Below, in pieces: positions 6,163 to 16,149 of a DNA stretch of 64,000 bases (its first letter is position 1; each line of letters starts with the position of its first letter). Made by a program: the position numbers and the translations under genes. The DNA comes from Elusimicrobiota bacterium (GTDB lineage: Bacteria > Elusimicrobiota > Elusimicrobia > FEN-1173): NCBI GenBank assembly GCA_016722575.1, contig JADKIY010000006.1, positions 372,001 through 436,000 of the forward strand, written 5' to 3'. Under the pieces are notes generated by a model that made no database searches, had not been told where the DNA came from, and was given only the letters and a program-made list of their open reading frames with translations.

Positions 6163-7513
6163 TTCCTTACTCGCCGACGCCGGGAGCCTTCTCAAACGCC
6201 TTCGCCTTCCCGCGGGCTGGGACGCGGAGCTCTTTTTGGAGACTCAGGACGACCGGGACGTCGGATGGGCCGACGGGAAACCCAAGGATTGCCGGGTGGC
6301 CCGGTCCGCCGGCGCCGCCCTGCGCGTCCTGCGGGAGGGCCGCCGGGGTTTCGCTTCCGGCACCGACGTTTCCCCCGACGGCATCGCCCGCCTTTGGGAA
6401 CGGGCGCGCGCCGCGGCCGATCTGTCGCCCCGGGACCCCTCGCGCCGGTTGCCCGGCCCCGCCCCCACATCCGCTTTTCGCGGAGAGCCCCTGGACCGTT
6501 CGCTGTTCAAAGCGTCCGTGCCCGTTCTCGAGCGTCGGTTGTCCCGGCTGGAAAAAACCCTTTTGAAATCCGATCGACGGTTGCGCCGCGCCCTGAGCCT
6601 TGCGTTCTCCGAAAGCCGCGGGCAATGGGCCGTGGTTTCCACGCGCGGCGTCGGGGTGGCGGAACCTTTCGGTTCGGTGTCCTTCGGCTTGGAGTTGCTT
6701 GGGGAATCCGGGAAAGACACCCAGGTGGCCTGGGGGTCCTGCGAAAAAACCCGGTGGGACCGGCTGGACGTGGCGGGAATCGTCGCGGACGTCCGGCAGC
6801 GGCTTTTGGACTCCTTCGGGGCCGAGCCCCTGTCGACCGGGCAATGGCCCGTGATTTTCGAGCCCCGGGTGGGGGTGGACCTCTGGGAGCTTTTGTCCCA
6901 GGCGGTGGTCGGCGACGCGGTTCAAAAAGGCCGGTCGTTTTTGGCCACGAAATCGGGAAAAACCGTGGGGTCGACCCGCGTTACCATTCGGGACGACGGA
7001 CGGCTGGCCGGCGGATTGGCCACGGGCCCCACCGACGCCGAGGGGGTTCCGACCCAAACCACGCCCGTGATCGAAGCCGGCGTCCTGCGCGGGTTTCTGC
7101 ACGACACCGAATCGGCGGCCCGGGCGGGGACGGCGAGCACCGGCAACGCCGGGCGGTCCGGCTTCGCTTCGCCGCCGGGCCCCGGAACCACGAATTTCTA
7201 TTTGGCCCCCGGGCGGGGGTCCGCCCGGCAATTGTTGGCGGAGACGCCCCGGGCTTTCCTCGTCCGCGACTTGATCGGCATGCACACGGCCGACCCCGTG
7301 AGCGGGGAGTTTTCCGTCGGGGCGGCCGGCGTGCTTTGGGAAAAGGGGCGCGTCCGCCGGGCGGTCAAGGGCGTGACCCTGGCGGGCAATTTGCTGGATT
7401 TGATGGCCAAAATCGACGCGGTGGCCGAGGATTTGACGTGGCAGGGGGCCATCGGCTCCCCCACGTTTCGGGTGACGGGACTCTCCATTGGCGGATCTGA
7501 AAAAAATATTTGA
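6014..7513 (+). CDS. TldD/PmbA family protease, PmbA-like
   Basis: The TldD/PmbA family forms proteases that mature modified peptides and degrade unfolded peptides. PmbA-type signatures are seen throughout: an N-terminal D-D-R-D-V-G-W-A-D-G strand, G-V-P-T-Q-T-T-P-V-I-E-A-G-V-L, a Gly-rich loop, and C-terminal F-S-V-G-A-A-G-V-L-W-E-K-G and L-A-G-N-L-L-D-L. No HExxxH is visible, as expected for the PmbA partner. Homology starts near 6166, just after the upstream stop, but no ATG/GTG/TTG exists there. ATG 6014 gives a 149-bp overlap, while TTG 6236 would clip the domain. The start is therefore unresolved. It overlaps aroE by 26 bp. Confidence 0.8.
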   Translation: MSTRNDCVAGSFFGTPRIPTRGFCSAKRPKPKRTRTPLRSIPRERPIAPNSLLADAGSLLKRLRLPAGWDAELFLETQDDRDVGWADGKPKDCRVARSAGAALRVLREGRRGFASGTDVSPDGIARLWERARAAADLSPRDPSRRLPGPAPTSAFRGEPLDRSLFKASVPVLERRLSRLEKTLLKSDRRLRRALSLAFSESRGQWAVVSTRGVGVAEPFGSVSFGLELLGESGKDTQVAWGSCEKTRWDRLDVAGIVADVRQRLLDSFGAEPLSTGQWPVIFEPRVGVDLWELLSQAVVGDAVQKGRSFLATKSGKTVGSTRVTIRDDGRLAGGLATGPTDAEGVPTQTTPVIEAGVLRGFLHDTESAARAGTASTGNAGRSGFASPPGPGTTNFYLAPGRGSARQLLAETPRAFLVRDLIGMHTADPVSGEFSVGAAGVLWEKGRVRRAVKGVTLAGNLLDLMAKIDAVAEDLTWQGAIGSPTFRVTGLSIGGSEKNI

Positions 7514-8411
7514 GGGCGTCGGCCCGGACGTCGGCCGGTACGGCGTCGTCGGGCATAACATCCCCTACACCCTGTCGCCCGCCATGCACACGGCGGCCAT
7601 GGCCCGATTTGGAATCCCCGCGGTTTACCGAACGATCGATGTGTCCCCCGACGAATGGACGGATTTTGTCCGCCAAGCGGGATCCCTGTTGTCGGGGTTC
7701 AACGTGACGGTGCCCCACAAGGAACGCGCCCGTTCTCTCGCGGAGGGAACCTCCGGCGCGGCGTGGGATTTTGTGGGGGCGGTGAACACCGTTCGACGGT
7801 CCGGGGACGGCTGGCTCGTGGCCAACACCGACGTCGAGGGATTTTACGAGGATTTGCGCGCCCTGGGCGTTTCCACCGGCGGAAAAAATGTTGTTCTCTG
7901 GGGCGCGGGCGGCGCGGCCCGCGCCGTTCTGGGGGCCCTGTCCCTTCACCCGGAATCCGCGCCGGCCCGCATCGACATTTTCAATCGGACCGAGGCCCGC
8001 GTTTCCTCCATGTTGAACGACATGGCCGCCCACGGCGCCGTCGGTCTTCGACGATTGTCGATCCACGCCCCGCCTCCCGGCGAGGCCGCCCGGGCCGTTT
8101 CCAACGCGGACCTCCTCATCAACGCCACGTCCGCCGGGGGCGATCCCCTGATCGGGTCCGCGCCGTTGAAACGGCCGGTCGTCGGCTACGACCTCACTTA
8201 TCGAAAGCCGACGGCGTTCATGGAAGCCGTTCGCCGGGGCGGGGGCACGGTCCACGGCGGGCTGGGCATGTTGGTGAACCAGGGCGCCCGGGCCTTCGAG
8301 TTCTGGTTCGAGGGATATCTGAAAAAAAAGGTAGACTATTCATTTCTTGAATTGCGGCGGGCGATGCGCGACGCCGCGGAAAAAGCCTTGAAGGAGAGGG
8401 AGACAGCGTGA
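7488..8411 (+). CDS. aroE: Shikimate dehydrogenase
   Basis: Reduces 3-dehydroshikimate to shikimate with NADPH in the chorismate pathway. 307 residues. The substrate domain has Y-T-L-S-P-A-M-H and the catalytic lysine in N-V-T-V-P-H-K (Lys78), with the partner Asp in N-T-D-V-E-G (Asp115). The Rossmann loop G-A-G-G-A-A begins at residue 139. The TTG start at 7488 lies inside the end of the PmbA-like gene. The stop overlaps the aroC GTG by 4 bp, so it is translated with aroC. Confidence 0.95.
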   Translation: MADLKKIFEGVGPDVGRYGVVGHNIPYTLSPAMHTAAMARFGIPAVYRTIDVSPDEWTDFVRQAGSLLSGFNVTVPHKERARSLAEGTSGAAWDFVGAVNTVRRSGDGWLVANTDVEGFYEDLRALGVSTGGKNVVLWGAGGAARAVLGALSLHPESAPARIDIFNRTEARVSSMLNDMAAHGAVGLRRLSIHAPPPGEAARAVSNADLLINATSAGGDPLIGSAPLKRPVVGYDLTYRKPTAFMEAVRRGGGTVHGGLGMLVNQGARAFEFWFEGYLKKKVDYSFLELRRAMRDAAEKALKERETA

Positions 8412-9571
8412 TCCGTTACCTGACCGCCGGAGAGTCCCACGGGCCTTGCCTGACCGCCGTTTTGGAAGGCGTCCCCGCCGGACTGAAAATCACCGAAGAC
8501 TATTTGAATCAAGAACTTCACCGCCGCCAGTACAGCTTCGGCCGCGGCGAACGCCTCCAATACATCGAAAAAGACACGGTCAAGATCCTCTCCGGCGTGC
8601 GCTGGGGGGAAACCCTGGGCTCGCCCATCGCCTTCCGGATCGAAAACCGCGATTGGGAAAACTGGGAAAAGATCATGTCCGTCGACGAGGCGGACAAGGC
8701 GGAAAAATTCCGTCTCACCCGCCCCCGGCCCGGCCACGCCGATTTGGTGGGCGTGCTCAAATACGACCGCCAGGACACCCGGGACATCCTGGAGCGCGCC
8801 TCGGCCCGGGAAACCGCGGCCCGCACGGCCGTGGGGTCCGTGTGCAAGCGCCTGTTGGAAGAGCTCGGCGTCAAGATTTATTCCTGGGTGGTTGAAATCG
8901 GCGGCGTCGTCGCCAAAACCGACGGTTTGTCCATCGAAGAGTCTTTCGCCTTGGCGGAAAAATCCCAGGTGCGCTGCCCGGACAAACAGGCCGAGGAAAA
9001 AATGGTGGAGGCGATCAAGGAAGCCAAAACCAACGGCGACACCCTGGGCGGCGTCTACACCGTGGTCGTCACCGGGTGCCCCGTGGGGCTCGGCAGCCAC
9101 ACCCATTGGGACCGGAAATTGGACGGGAAGCTGGCCCAGGCGATCCTCTCCATTCAGGCCCACAAGGGCGTGGAGATCGGCCACGGCTTCGGCCTGGCCC
9201 GGGCCAAGGGTTCCGACGTCCACGACGAGCTTTTTTACAAAGCCGGCCAGGGCTTTTACCGAAAGTCCAACAACGCCGGCGGCATCGAAGGCGGCATGTC
9301 CAACGGCGAGCCCATCGTCGTCCGGGCGGCCGTCAAACCCCTGGCGTCCCTGCGCCGTCCCCTCAAATCCGTGAACCTTCAAACCAAAGAGGAAATGACC
9401 GCCGAAATCGTCCGCTCCGACGTCTGTCCCGTGGCCAGCGCGGCGGTGGTCGGCGAAACCGTCGTGGCCATCGCCCTGGCCGAAGCCGCCTCGGAAAAGT
9501 TCGGGTCGGACTCGATCCGGGAAATGCGGGACAACCGGGACCGCTACACGGCCCACCTTCGGGACTACTGA
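8408..9571 (+). CDS. aroC: Chorismate synthase
   Basis: Makes chorismate from EPSP using reduced FMN. 387 residues, normal length. Family signatures present: G-E-S-H-G at the N-terminus, the R-P-G-H-A-D region, R-A-S-A-R-E-T-A-A-R-T-A, and the C-terminal G-G-I-E-G-G-M-S-N-G and R-D-N-R-D-R. GTG start in a GTGA overlap with aroE. No aroA or aroD homologue is present here, so the pathway is split across the genome. Confidence 0.97.
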   Translation: MIRYLTAGESHGPCLTAVLEGVPAGLKITEDYLNQELHRRQYSFGRGERLQYIEKDTVKILSGVRWGETLGSPIAFRIENRDWENWEKIMSVDEADKAEKFRLTRPRPGHADLVGVLKYDRQDTRDILERASARETAARTAVGSVCKRLLEELGVKIYSWVVEIGGVVAKTDGLSIEESFALAEKSQVRCPDKQAEEKMVEAIKEAKTNGDTLGGVYTVVVTGCPVGLGSHTHWDRKLDGKLAQAILSIQAHKGVEIGHGFGLARAKGSDVHDELFYKAGQGFYRKSNNAGGIEGGMSNGEPIVVRAAVKPLASLRRPLKSVNLQTKEEMTAEIVRSDVCPVASAAVVGETVVAIALAEAASEKFGSDSIREMRDNRDRYTAHLRDY

Positions 9572-9587
9572 AGGCCCCCCGCGCGAC

Positions 9588-10091
9588 GTGAACATTGTCC
9601 TCACCGGTTTCATGACGACCGGCAAATCGTCGGTGGGGCGGCTCCTGTCGGAGCGCCTCGGCTACGCCTTTTTCGACACCGACGACATGATCGAGAAGCA
9701 AACCGGCCTCTCCATCGCGGAAATTTTCTCCAAGGGAACGGAAGCCTCCTTCCGGGAACTGGAAACCCGCACGATCCACCTCCTGGCCGTGTTGGACCAC
9801 GCGGTGATCGCCACGGGCGGCGGCGTGCCGCTCCGCGCGTCCAATATGGACGAACTGGAAAAAAACGGAAAAGTCGTCTGTCTCACGGCCGCGCCCGCCA
9901 CGGTCCTGGAGCGCCTTCGCTCCGACGCGGGCACCCGGCCCCTCCTTCAAGGCGCCGAACCCCTTCAACGGATCGAATCCCTCTTGTCGGAACGAAAAAC
10001 GGCCTACGCCCGTTGCCACGCGGCGGTGGCCACCGACGGCTTGACGGTGGAACAGGTGGCCGAAAAAGTCCGGCGGGCGGCGGGGTTGTGA
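9588..10091 (+). CDS. aroK: Shikimate kinase
   Basis: Phosphorylates shikimate at the 3-position. 167 residues. P-loop G-F-M-T-T-G-K-S at 7-14, shikimate-binding D-T-D at about 31-33, F-R-x-x-E, and the G-G-G-V motif. GTG start 17 bp after aroC. Its TGA overlaps the GTG of aroB. Confidence 0.95.
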   Translation: MNIVLTGFMTTGKSSVGRLLSERLGYAFFDTDDMIEKQTGLSIAEIFSKGTEASFRELETRTIHLLAVLDHAVIATGGGVPLRASNMDELEKNGKVVCLTAAPATVLERLRSDAGTRPLLQGAEPLQRIESLLSERKTAYARCHAAVATDGLTVEQVAEKVRRAAGL

Positions 10092-11182
10092 GAACCGTCG
10101 CGGTTCCCTTGAACAACGGCCGCCCCTACGAGATCGTCGTGGGGTCGCCCTTGGAAAGTTTGGGCCGGTCCCTGGGCCCCCTGATCAAAGGGCGTCGGGC
10201 CCTGGTCGTGAGCGCGGCCCCCGTCGCCCGGCGGTACGCGAAACCCTTGTTGAACGGGCTCAAAGCCGCCGGCTACGCGGCCCGCTTGGCTTTGATGCCC
10301 GACGGCGAACGGCACAAAACCCTGGCGGTGGTCGCCCGCCTCTATCGGGAGGCCCTGCGGGCGGGTCTCGACCGCCGGTGCCCGGTGATCGCCCTGGGCG
10401 GCGGGGTGGTGGGGGACGTGGCGGGATTCGCGGCGGCGACGTTTTTGCGCGGCGTGCCGCTCGTCCACTGCCCGACGACCCTTTTGGCCATGGTGGATTC
10501 CTCCATCGGCGGCAAAACCGGCGTGGACCTGCCCGAAGGAAAAAATTTGGTGGGGGCCTTCTGGCAGCCCCGGCTCGTGTGGGCCGACCTGGCCACGCTC
10601 AAAAGCCTGCCCGACCGCCAATGGCGCACCGGCGTGGCCGAGATGCTCAAATACGGCTGGATCGACCGGCGCTGGGACGTGGGGTTGGATTCGGTCACCA
10701 TGGATTTGAAACGGTTGCGGAACGACGCGGGCCTCTTGGAAAGCGCCGTGGTCAAGGCCGTGGCCGCCAAAGCCGGCGTCGTGGCCCGGGACGAGCGGGA
10801 AACCAACGGGGAGCGGGAATTGCTCAATTTGGGCCACACCTTCGGCCACGCCCTGGAGACGGCCACCGGCTACCGGACCTACACCCACGGGGAAGCTATT
10901 TCGGTCGGCATGGCCGCCGCGGCCCGCCTGGCCCTGTCGTTGCGGCTGTTGGACGCGGCGGGCGTGGCGGAGATCGAATCGTCGTTGTCCCACTGGGGGC
11001 TCCCCGTTCGGGCCCGGCGTAAAACGGCCCGGAAAAGTTTGATGGCGGCCATGGCCCGGGACAAAAAGAACATCGACGGCCAATTTCGGTTCGTCGTGCC
11101 GACGCGCGAGGGCCGGGCGCGGGCGGTGGATCGGGTTCCGGCCGCCCAGGTGGACCGGGTTCTTCGCGAGGTGGGTTTGTGA
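10088..11182 (+). CDS. aroB: 3-dehydroquinate synthase
   Basis: Cyclises DAHP to 3-dehydroquinate using NAD and a divalent metal. 364 residues. Seen: P-D-G-E-R-H-K-T, the NAD loop G-G-G-V-V-G-D-V-A-G-F-A-A-A, the S-S-I-G-G-K-T-G-V motif, and the metal-ligand segment N-L-G-H-T-F-G-H-A-L-E with a further H-G-E. The GTG start at 10088 (GTGA overlap with aroK) is chosen over the earlier open frame because it begins right at the homologous strand. Confidence 0.96.
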   Translation: MRTVAVPLNNGRPYEIVVGSPLESLGRSLGPLIKGRRALVVSAAPVARRYAKPLLNGLKAAGYAARLALMPDGERHKTLAVVARLYREALRAGLDRRCPVIALGGGVVGDVAGFAAATFLRGVPLVHCPTTLLAMVDSSIGGKTGVDLPEGKNLVGAFWQPRLVWADLATLKSLPDRQWRTGVAEMLKYGWIDRRWDVGLDSVTMDLKRLRNDAGLLESAVVKAVAAKAGVVARDERETNGERELLNLGHTFGHALETATGYRTYTHGEAISVGMAAAARLALSLRLLDAAGVAEIESSLSHWGLPVRARRKTARKSLMAAMARDKKNIDGQFRFVVPTREGRARAVDRVPAAQVDRVLREVGL

Positions 11183-12246
11183 GACTTCCGTCCGATTCGA
11201 TTCCCCCGTCGGTTTTTTCCGCCCGGCGAGCCCGTTTGGCCGACGTGCTGGCCGCGCGGAAGCTGGACGCCTATTTTTTCTCCGGCATTTCGGACCTCTA
11301 TTACCTGACGGGGTTCCATTCCGAGGGGTTTTACGGATTGGTGGGGGCCAAAAAAACCTGGCTCTTCTCCTCGGCCCTGTTGGCGGGCCAGGTGCGGGAA
11401 AACGCCCCCGGGTGCGTCCTGATCGTCGGCAAGCGTTTGACCCTGGCGCTGGAAGCCCTGCGCGCCAAGCACGGCCTTCGCCGGGTGGGGTTTGACGGCG
11501 AACAACTGAATTTCCGCCTGGGGGACCTGTTGCAAAAAAAAGGGCTCACGGCGGCCCCCAACCCCCTGGAAGAGTTGCGCGTCATCAAAGACGACGCCGA
11601 ATTGGAGCGCCTGCGGCGGGCCGGTCAAATCACGGCCGAGGCCGTGGAACACGTCAAAAAACGCGTCAAAGCCGGGATGACCGAAAAACAGATGGCCGTG
11701 GCCATCGAGAACTATTTTTACCGCCGGGGCGCCACGGGGATCGGTTTCGACTTGATCGCGGCCGTGGGTTCCAACACCGCCCTCCCCCACCACATTCCGG
11801 GGGAATCCCGATTGGTCCGAAACAGCCCGGTTTTGTTCGACGTGGGGTGCCGGGTGGGGGCTTACCGGTCCGACTTGACCCGCTCTTTTTATTACGGTAA
11901 AATCACACCGTCTTATAAACGGGTTTATGGCATTGTGGACGCCGCCCAAAAGGCCGGAATCGGCACCATCCGGCCCGGCGCAACGGGCGGCCAGGTGGAC
12001 GCCGCCGCGCGGAGCGTCATCGCCCGGGCGGGATACGGGCGTACCTTCATCCACAGCACGGGGCACGGGGTGGGCGTGGACATTCACGAACCGCCCTGGG
12101 TTCGCCCCAAAAGTCCCGACCTCCTAAAACCGAACATGATTCTCACCGTGGAACCGGGCATTTACCTGGCCGGTCGCTTCGGGGTTCGGATCGAGGACAC
12201 CCTTCGCGTGACGGCGGACGGTCGGGAAACGTTAACCCACACTTAA
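11179..12246 (+). CDS. Xaa-Pro aminopeptidase (M24 family)
   Basis: Cytosolic metallopeptidase that removes N-terminal residues before proline. 355 residues: creatinase-type N-domain (about 1-130), then a pita-bread catalytic domain. Metal ligands are visible as D-V-G-C-R and Y-R-S-D-L-T-R, G-H-G-V-G-V-D-I-H-E, V-E-P-G-I-Y and R-I-E-D. GTG start in a GTGA overlap with aroB. It lies directly before efp and accBC, a common bacterial order. PepP and PepQ cannot be separated by eye. Confidence 0.9.
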   Translation: MRLPSDSIPPSVFSARRARLADVLAARKLDAYFFSGISDLYYLTGFHSEGFYGLVGAKKTWLFSSALLAGQVRENAPGCVLIVGKRLTLALEALRAKHGLRRVGFDGEQLNFRLGDLLQKKGLTAAPNPLEELRVIKDDAELERLRRAGQITAEAVEHVKKRVKAGMTEKQMAVAIENYFYRRGATGIGFDLIAAVGSNTALPHHIPGESRLVRNSPVLFDVGCRVGAYRSDLTRSFYYGKITPSYKRVYGIVDAAQKAGIGTIRPGATGGQVDAAARSVIARAGYGRTFIHSTGHGVGVDIHEPPWVRPKSPDLLKPNMILTVEPGIYLAGRFGVRIEDTLRVTADGRETLTHT

Positions 12247-12272
12247 GTTCATCCCTTTCAACGGAGCAAGAC

Positions 12273-12830
12273 ATGATCGATACATCGGAAATGGGCAACG
12301 GCACCGTCTTTGAATACGACGGCCAGGTCTATCAAATCGTTTGGTTCCAGCACCACAAGCCCGGGAAGGGCGGGGCCATGCTGCGGGTCAAAATCCGCAA
12401 CGTGCGGACCGGCGCCAGCGTCGAGCGCACCTTCAAATCCGGCGAACGTTTTCAGGAGCTCTCCTTGTCCCGGCGCCCCATGCAGTATCTCTACGCCGAG
12501 GGGGACAACCTCACCTTCATGCACCCCGAAACCTTCGAACAGATTTCCGTGTCCAAGGAAAAAATCGGGGATTCCGCCAAGTTCCTGGTGGAAAACATGG
12601 ACGTGCAGGCCCTTTACCTGGAAGAGGAATTTTTGGGCGTCGAACTTCCGGCCAGCATCGAATTGAAGGTGGTGAGCACGGTCCCCGGCATCAAGGGCGA
12701 CTCCGTGTCGAACATGGTCAAACCGGCCACGCTCGAGAACAACATCGAGATCATGGTGCCGCTGTTCATTAAAGAGGGCGAGGCCATCCGCGTCGACACC
12801 CGCACCAGCGAATACGTGGGGCGCGTATGA
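12273..12830 (+). CDS. efp: Elongation factor P
   Basis: Relieves ribosome stalling on consecutive prolines. 185 residues with the three beta domains. The loop H-K-P-G-K-G-G-A carries the conserved lysine (Lys32), equivalent to the modified residue of E. coli EF-P. An SD-like GGAG precedes ATG 12273. The stop overlaps the accB start. No EF-P modification enzyme is seen in the window. Confidence 0.96.
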   Translation: MIDTSEMGNGTVFEYDGQVYQIVWFQHHKPGKGGAMLRVKIRNVRTGASVERTFKSGERFQELSLSRRPMQYLYAEGDNLTFMHPETFEQISVSKEKIGDSAKFLVENMDVQALYLEEEFLGVELPASIELKVVSTVPGIKGDSVSNMVKPATLENNIEIMVPLFIKEGEAIRVDTRTSEYVGRV

Positions 12831-13269
12831 CCAAGGCCGCCGCCCCCAACTCCACCGAAGAACAGCTTCACGAATTGTTGGATTTCGCCGCCGAGGCCGG
12901 TTTGGCCGAAGTGGTGTGGGAAAAAGGCGACCGCCGCGTCGCTTTTAAGCGCGGCGTCGCCCCCGTCGTCGCGGCCCCCGCGCCGGCGCCCGCCGCCCCG
13001 GCGGCGCCCGCGGGCCCCAAGCTTCACGTCGTCAAATCCCCCATGGTCGGCACCTTTCAACGGGCCGCCAAAGACCGGCCGCCCCTGGTGCTGGAAGGCA
13101 GCGAGATTTCCGCCGGACAGAAAATGGGGGTGGTGGAAGCCATGAACATCCCCAAGGACGTGCTGGCGGACGTGCACGGACGGATCGTCAAGATTTTGGT
13201 GGAAAACGGCAAACCGGTGGAATACGGCCAGCCGTTGTTTGAAGTCGAAGTCACGCCCGAGGGCCAATA

Positions 13270-13270
<1 letters not shown>
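12827..13270 (+). CDS. accB: Biotin carboxyl carrier-like protein lacking the biotinyl lysine
   Basis: AccB carries biotin between biotin carboxylase and carboxyltransferase. This 147-residue protein has the normal layout: N-terminal helices, an Ala/Pro linker (about 46-65) and a biotinyl domain (about 68-144) with S-P-M-V-G-T-F and V-E-Y-G-Q-P-L-F. The hairpin tip, normally E-A-M-K-(M/I), reads E-A-M-N-I-P-K. Residue 107, the biotinylation site, is Asn (AAC 13145-13147), and the nearest Lys is three residues later (Lys110). It cannot be biotinylated at the usual site and resembles the plant BADC type of pseudo-carrier. It overlaps efp by 4 bp and accC by 1 bp. Confidence 0.85.
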
Positions 13271-14646
<1,376 letters not shown>

Positions 14647-14656
14647 GGTCCGGCCC

Positions 14657-15265
14657 ATGGCCCAAAACGCGATGCAACAAAAGATCATCGAAAACCTCTG
14701 GGATTCCAGCCGCACCCTGCGGGAATTGGCCAACGAGGCGCCGGCCATCGAGAAGGCCGCCCGGGCCATCGTCAAATCCCTGCGCGGCGGGCACAAGCTG
14801 TTGGCCTTCGGCAACGGCGGGTCCGCCGCCGACGCCCAGCATTTGACGGCGGAACTTTCCGGCCGTTTTGAAAAAGACCGCCGCGGCCTGCCCGCGGTGG
14901 CCCTCACCACGAACCCTTCCGCCGTGACCGCCATCGCCAACGACTATTCCTACGACGACATCTTCTCCCGGCAGATGGAAGGCCTGGTGAAGCGGGGCGA
15001 CGTCGTGGTGGCCATTTCCACCTCCGGCAATTCCGCCAACGTGTTGGCGGGGGCCAAGGAGGCCAAGAAGGTCGGCGCCACGGTCATCGCCTGGACGGGC
15101 AAGGGCGGGGGGAAACTCAAAGCCCTGGCCGACGTGTGCCTGGACGTCCCCTCCCAACGCACCGCCCGCATCCAGGAAGGCCACCTCGCCCTCCTCCACA
15201 CCCTCTGCGCCATCGTGGAAGACGAACTCTTCCCTTCGACCGCCAAGGCGCGTGGCTACAAATAA
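14657..15265 (+). CDS. gmhA: Sedoheptulose-7-phosphate isomerase (GmhA/SIS family)
   Basis: First step of ADP-heptose synthesis for the LPS core. 202 residues, a single SIS domain. Signatures: F-G-N-G-G-S-A-A-D-A-Q-H near residue 54, E-L-S-G-R-F, A-I-S-T-S-G-N-S-A-N-V-L, and the C-terminal Q-E-G-H-L-A-L-L-H. A DiaA-like SIS role is the alternative. Pairing with the heptose adenylyltransferase next door favours GmhA. Confidence 0.92.
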   Translation: MAQNAMQQKIIENLWDSSRTLRELANEAPAIEKAARAIVKSLRGGHKLLAFGNGGSAADAQHLTAELSGRFEKDRRGLPAVALTTNPSAVTAIANDYSYDDIFSRQMEGLVKRGDVVVAISTSGNSANVLAGAKEAKKVGATVIAWTGKGGGKLKALADVCLDVPSQRTARIQEGHLALLHTLCAIVEDELFPSTAKARGYK

Positions 15266-15725
15266 TATTCTTTCCCCCGCGGCGCTCCTCCGCCGCCTGT
15301 CGGCCCGTCGACGCGGGCGCCGCGTCGTGTTCACCAACGGCTGTTTCGATCTCTTTCACGCGGGCCACTTGAAAGTGCTGAACCTCGCCAAGCGCGCGGG
15401 CGATCTGCTGGTCGTGGGCTTGAACGACGACCGTTCGGTTCGGCGGCTCAAAGGGCCGAAACGGCCGATCCTGCCTCTCAAAGACCGGGCCGCGCTGCTG
15501 GGGGCCCTCAAAGACGTCGATTACGTGACCTGGTTCGGCGAAGACACGCCCCACAATTTAATCCGCCGACTGAAACCCGACGTGCTGGTCAAAGGCGGGG
15601 ATTGGTCCGCCGATCAAATCGTCGGGCGGGAGTTCGTCAAGAAAGTGGTGCGCGTGCCCTTGCTTAAAGGGCGCTCCACCTCGGGAATCATCGCGACCAT
15701 CGCCCGGCGGTATGGCCGGGCCTAA
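15252..15725 (+). CDS. rfaE2: D-beta-D-heptose 1-phosphate adenylyltransferase
   Basis: Transfers AMP to heptose-1-phosphate in LPS core synthesis. 157 residues, equivalent to the C-terminal half of HldE. Nucleotidyltransferase motifs: T-N-G-C-F-D-L-F-H-A-G-H (the HxGH motif), K-R-P-I-L-P, and K-G-G-D-W at about 115. GTG start inside the end of gmhA (14-bp overlap). The kinase half (RfaE1) is not in the window. Confidence 0.93.
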   Translation: MATNNILSPAALLRRLSARRRGRRVVFTNGCFDLFHAGHLKVLNLAKRAGDLLVVGLNDDRSVRRLKGPKRPILPLKDRAALLGALKDVDYVTWFGEDTPHNLIRRLKPDVLVKGGDWSADQIVGREFVKKVVRVPLLKGRSTSGIIATIARRYGRA

Positions 15726-16149
15726 AATTTCGGGCGGCGTGCTCCGGCTGTTGGACGCCAATTTAAATCGGGCGCGGGAAGGCCTTCGGGTGTTGGAAGA
15801 CACGGCGCGCTTTCGGTGGGACGACCGTCCGATGTTTCAGGGACTTCGCCGGGCCCGCCACGGGTTGGACCGGATCACCCGCCGCCATTACCCGGCGCTG
15901 GTGGCCAGCCGCGACACGGGCGCCGACCCCGGCCGACGGATGGCCGAGCCCCGGCGCCGCACCGACGAAGGGTTGGTGGCCTCCAATTTTCGGCGGGCCG
16001 AGGAAGCCCTCCGGGTGTTGGAGGAATACGGCAAAGTCCTGGCGCCCGCCGCGGCGGCGTCCTTCAAACGTCTTCGATTCGAGTTGTATCGCTGGGAAAA
16101 GAGCGCGGCGACGCGCGGGAGGGGCCGTGAAACGAAAACGTCTTTTTGA
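15712..16149 (+). CDS. ThiD2-type thiamine synthesis protein
   Basis: 145 residues with two copies of the R-A-x-E-(G/A)-L-R-V-L-E signature (N-R-A-R-E-G-L-R-V-L-E-D-T-A-R-F at about 18-33 and R-R-A-E-E-A-L-R-V-L-E-E-Y at about 93-105). This is the ThiD2 domain, known as an alternative hydroxymethylpyrimidine phosphate kinase and often fused to ThiE. Here it is a separate ORF that overlaps the thiE start by 23 bp, so the two products are coupled. Identification is by motif and neighbourhood. Confidence 0.8.
   Translation: MAGPKISGGVLRLLDANLNRAREGLRVLEDTARFRWDDRPMFQGLRRARHGLDRITRRHYPALVASRDTGADPGRRMAEPRRRTDEGLVASNFRRAEEALRVLEEYGKVLAPAAAASFKRLRFELYRWEKSAATRGRGRETKTSF

Noticed and set aside
5874..6566. 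Plus-strand ORF across the PmbA-like gene start
   Set aside because: Pro/Ser/Arg/Gly-rich shadow of the real frames; no family features.
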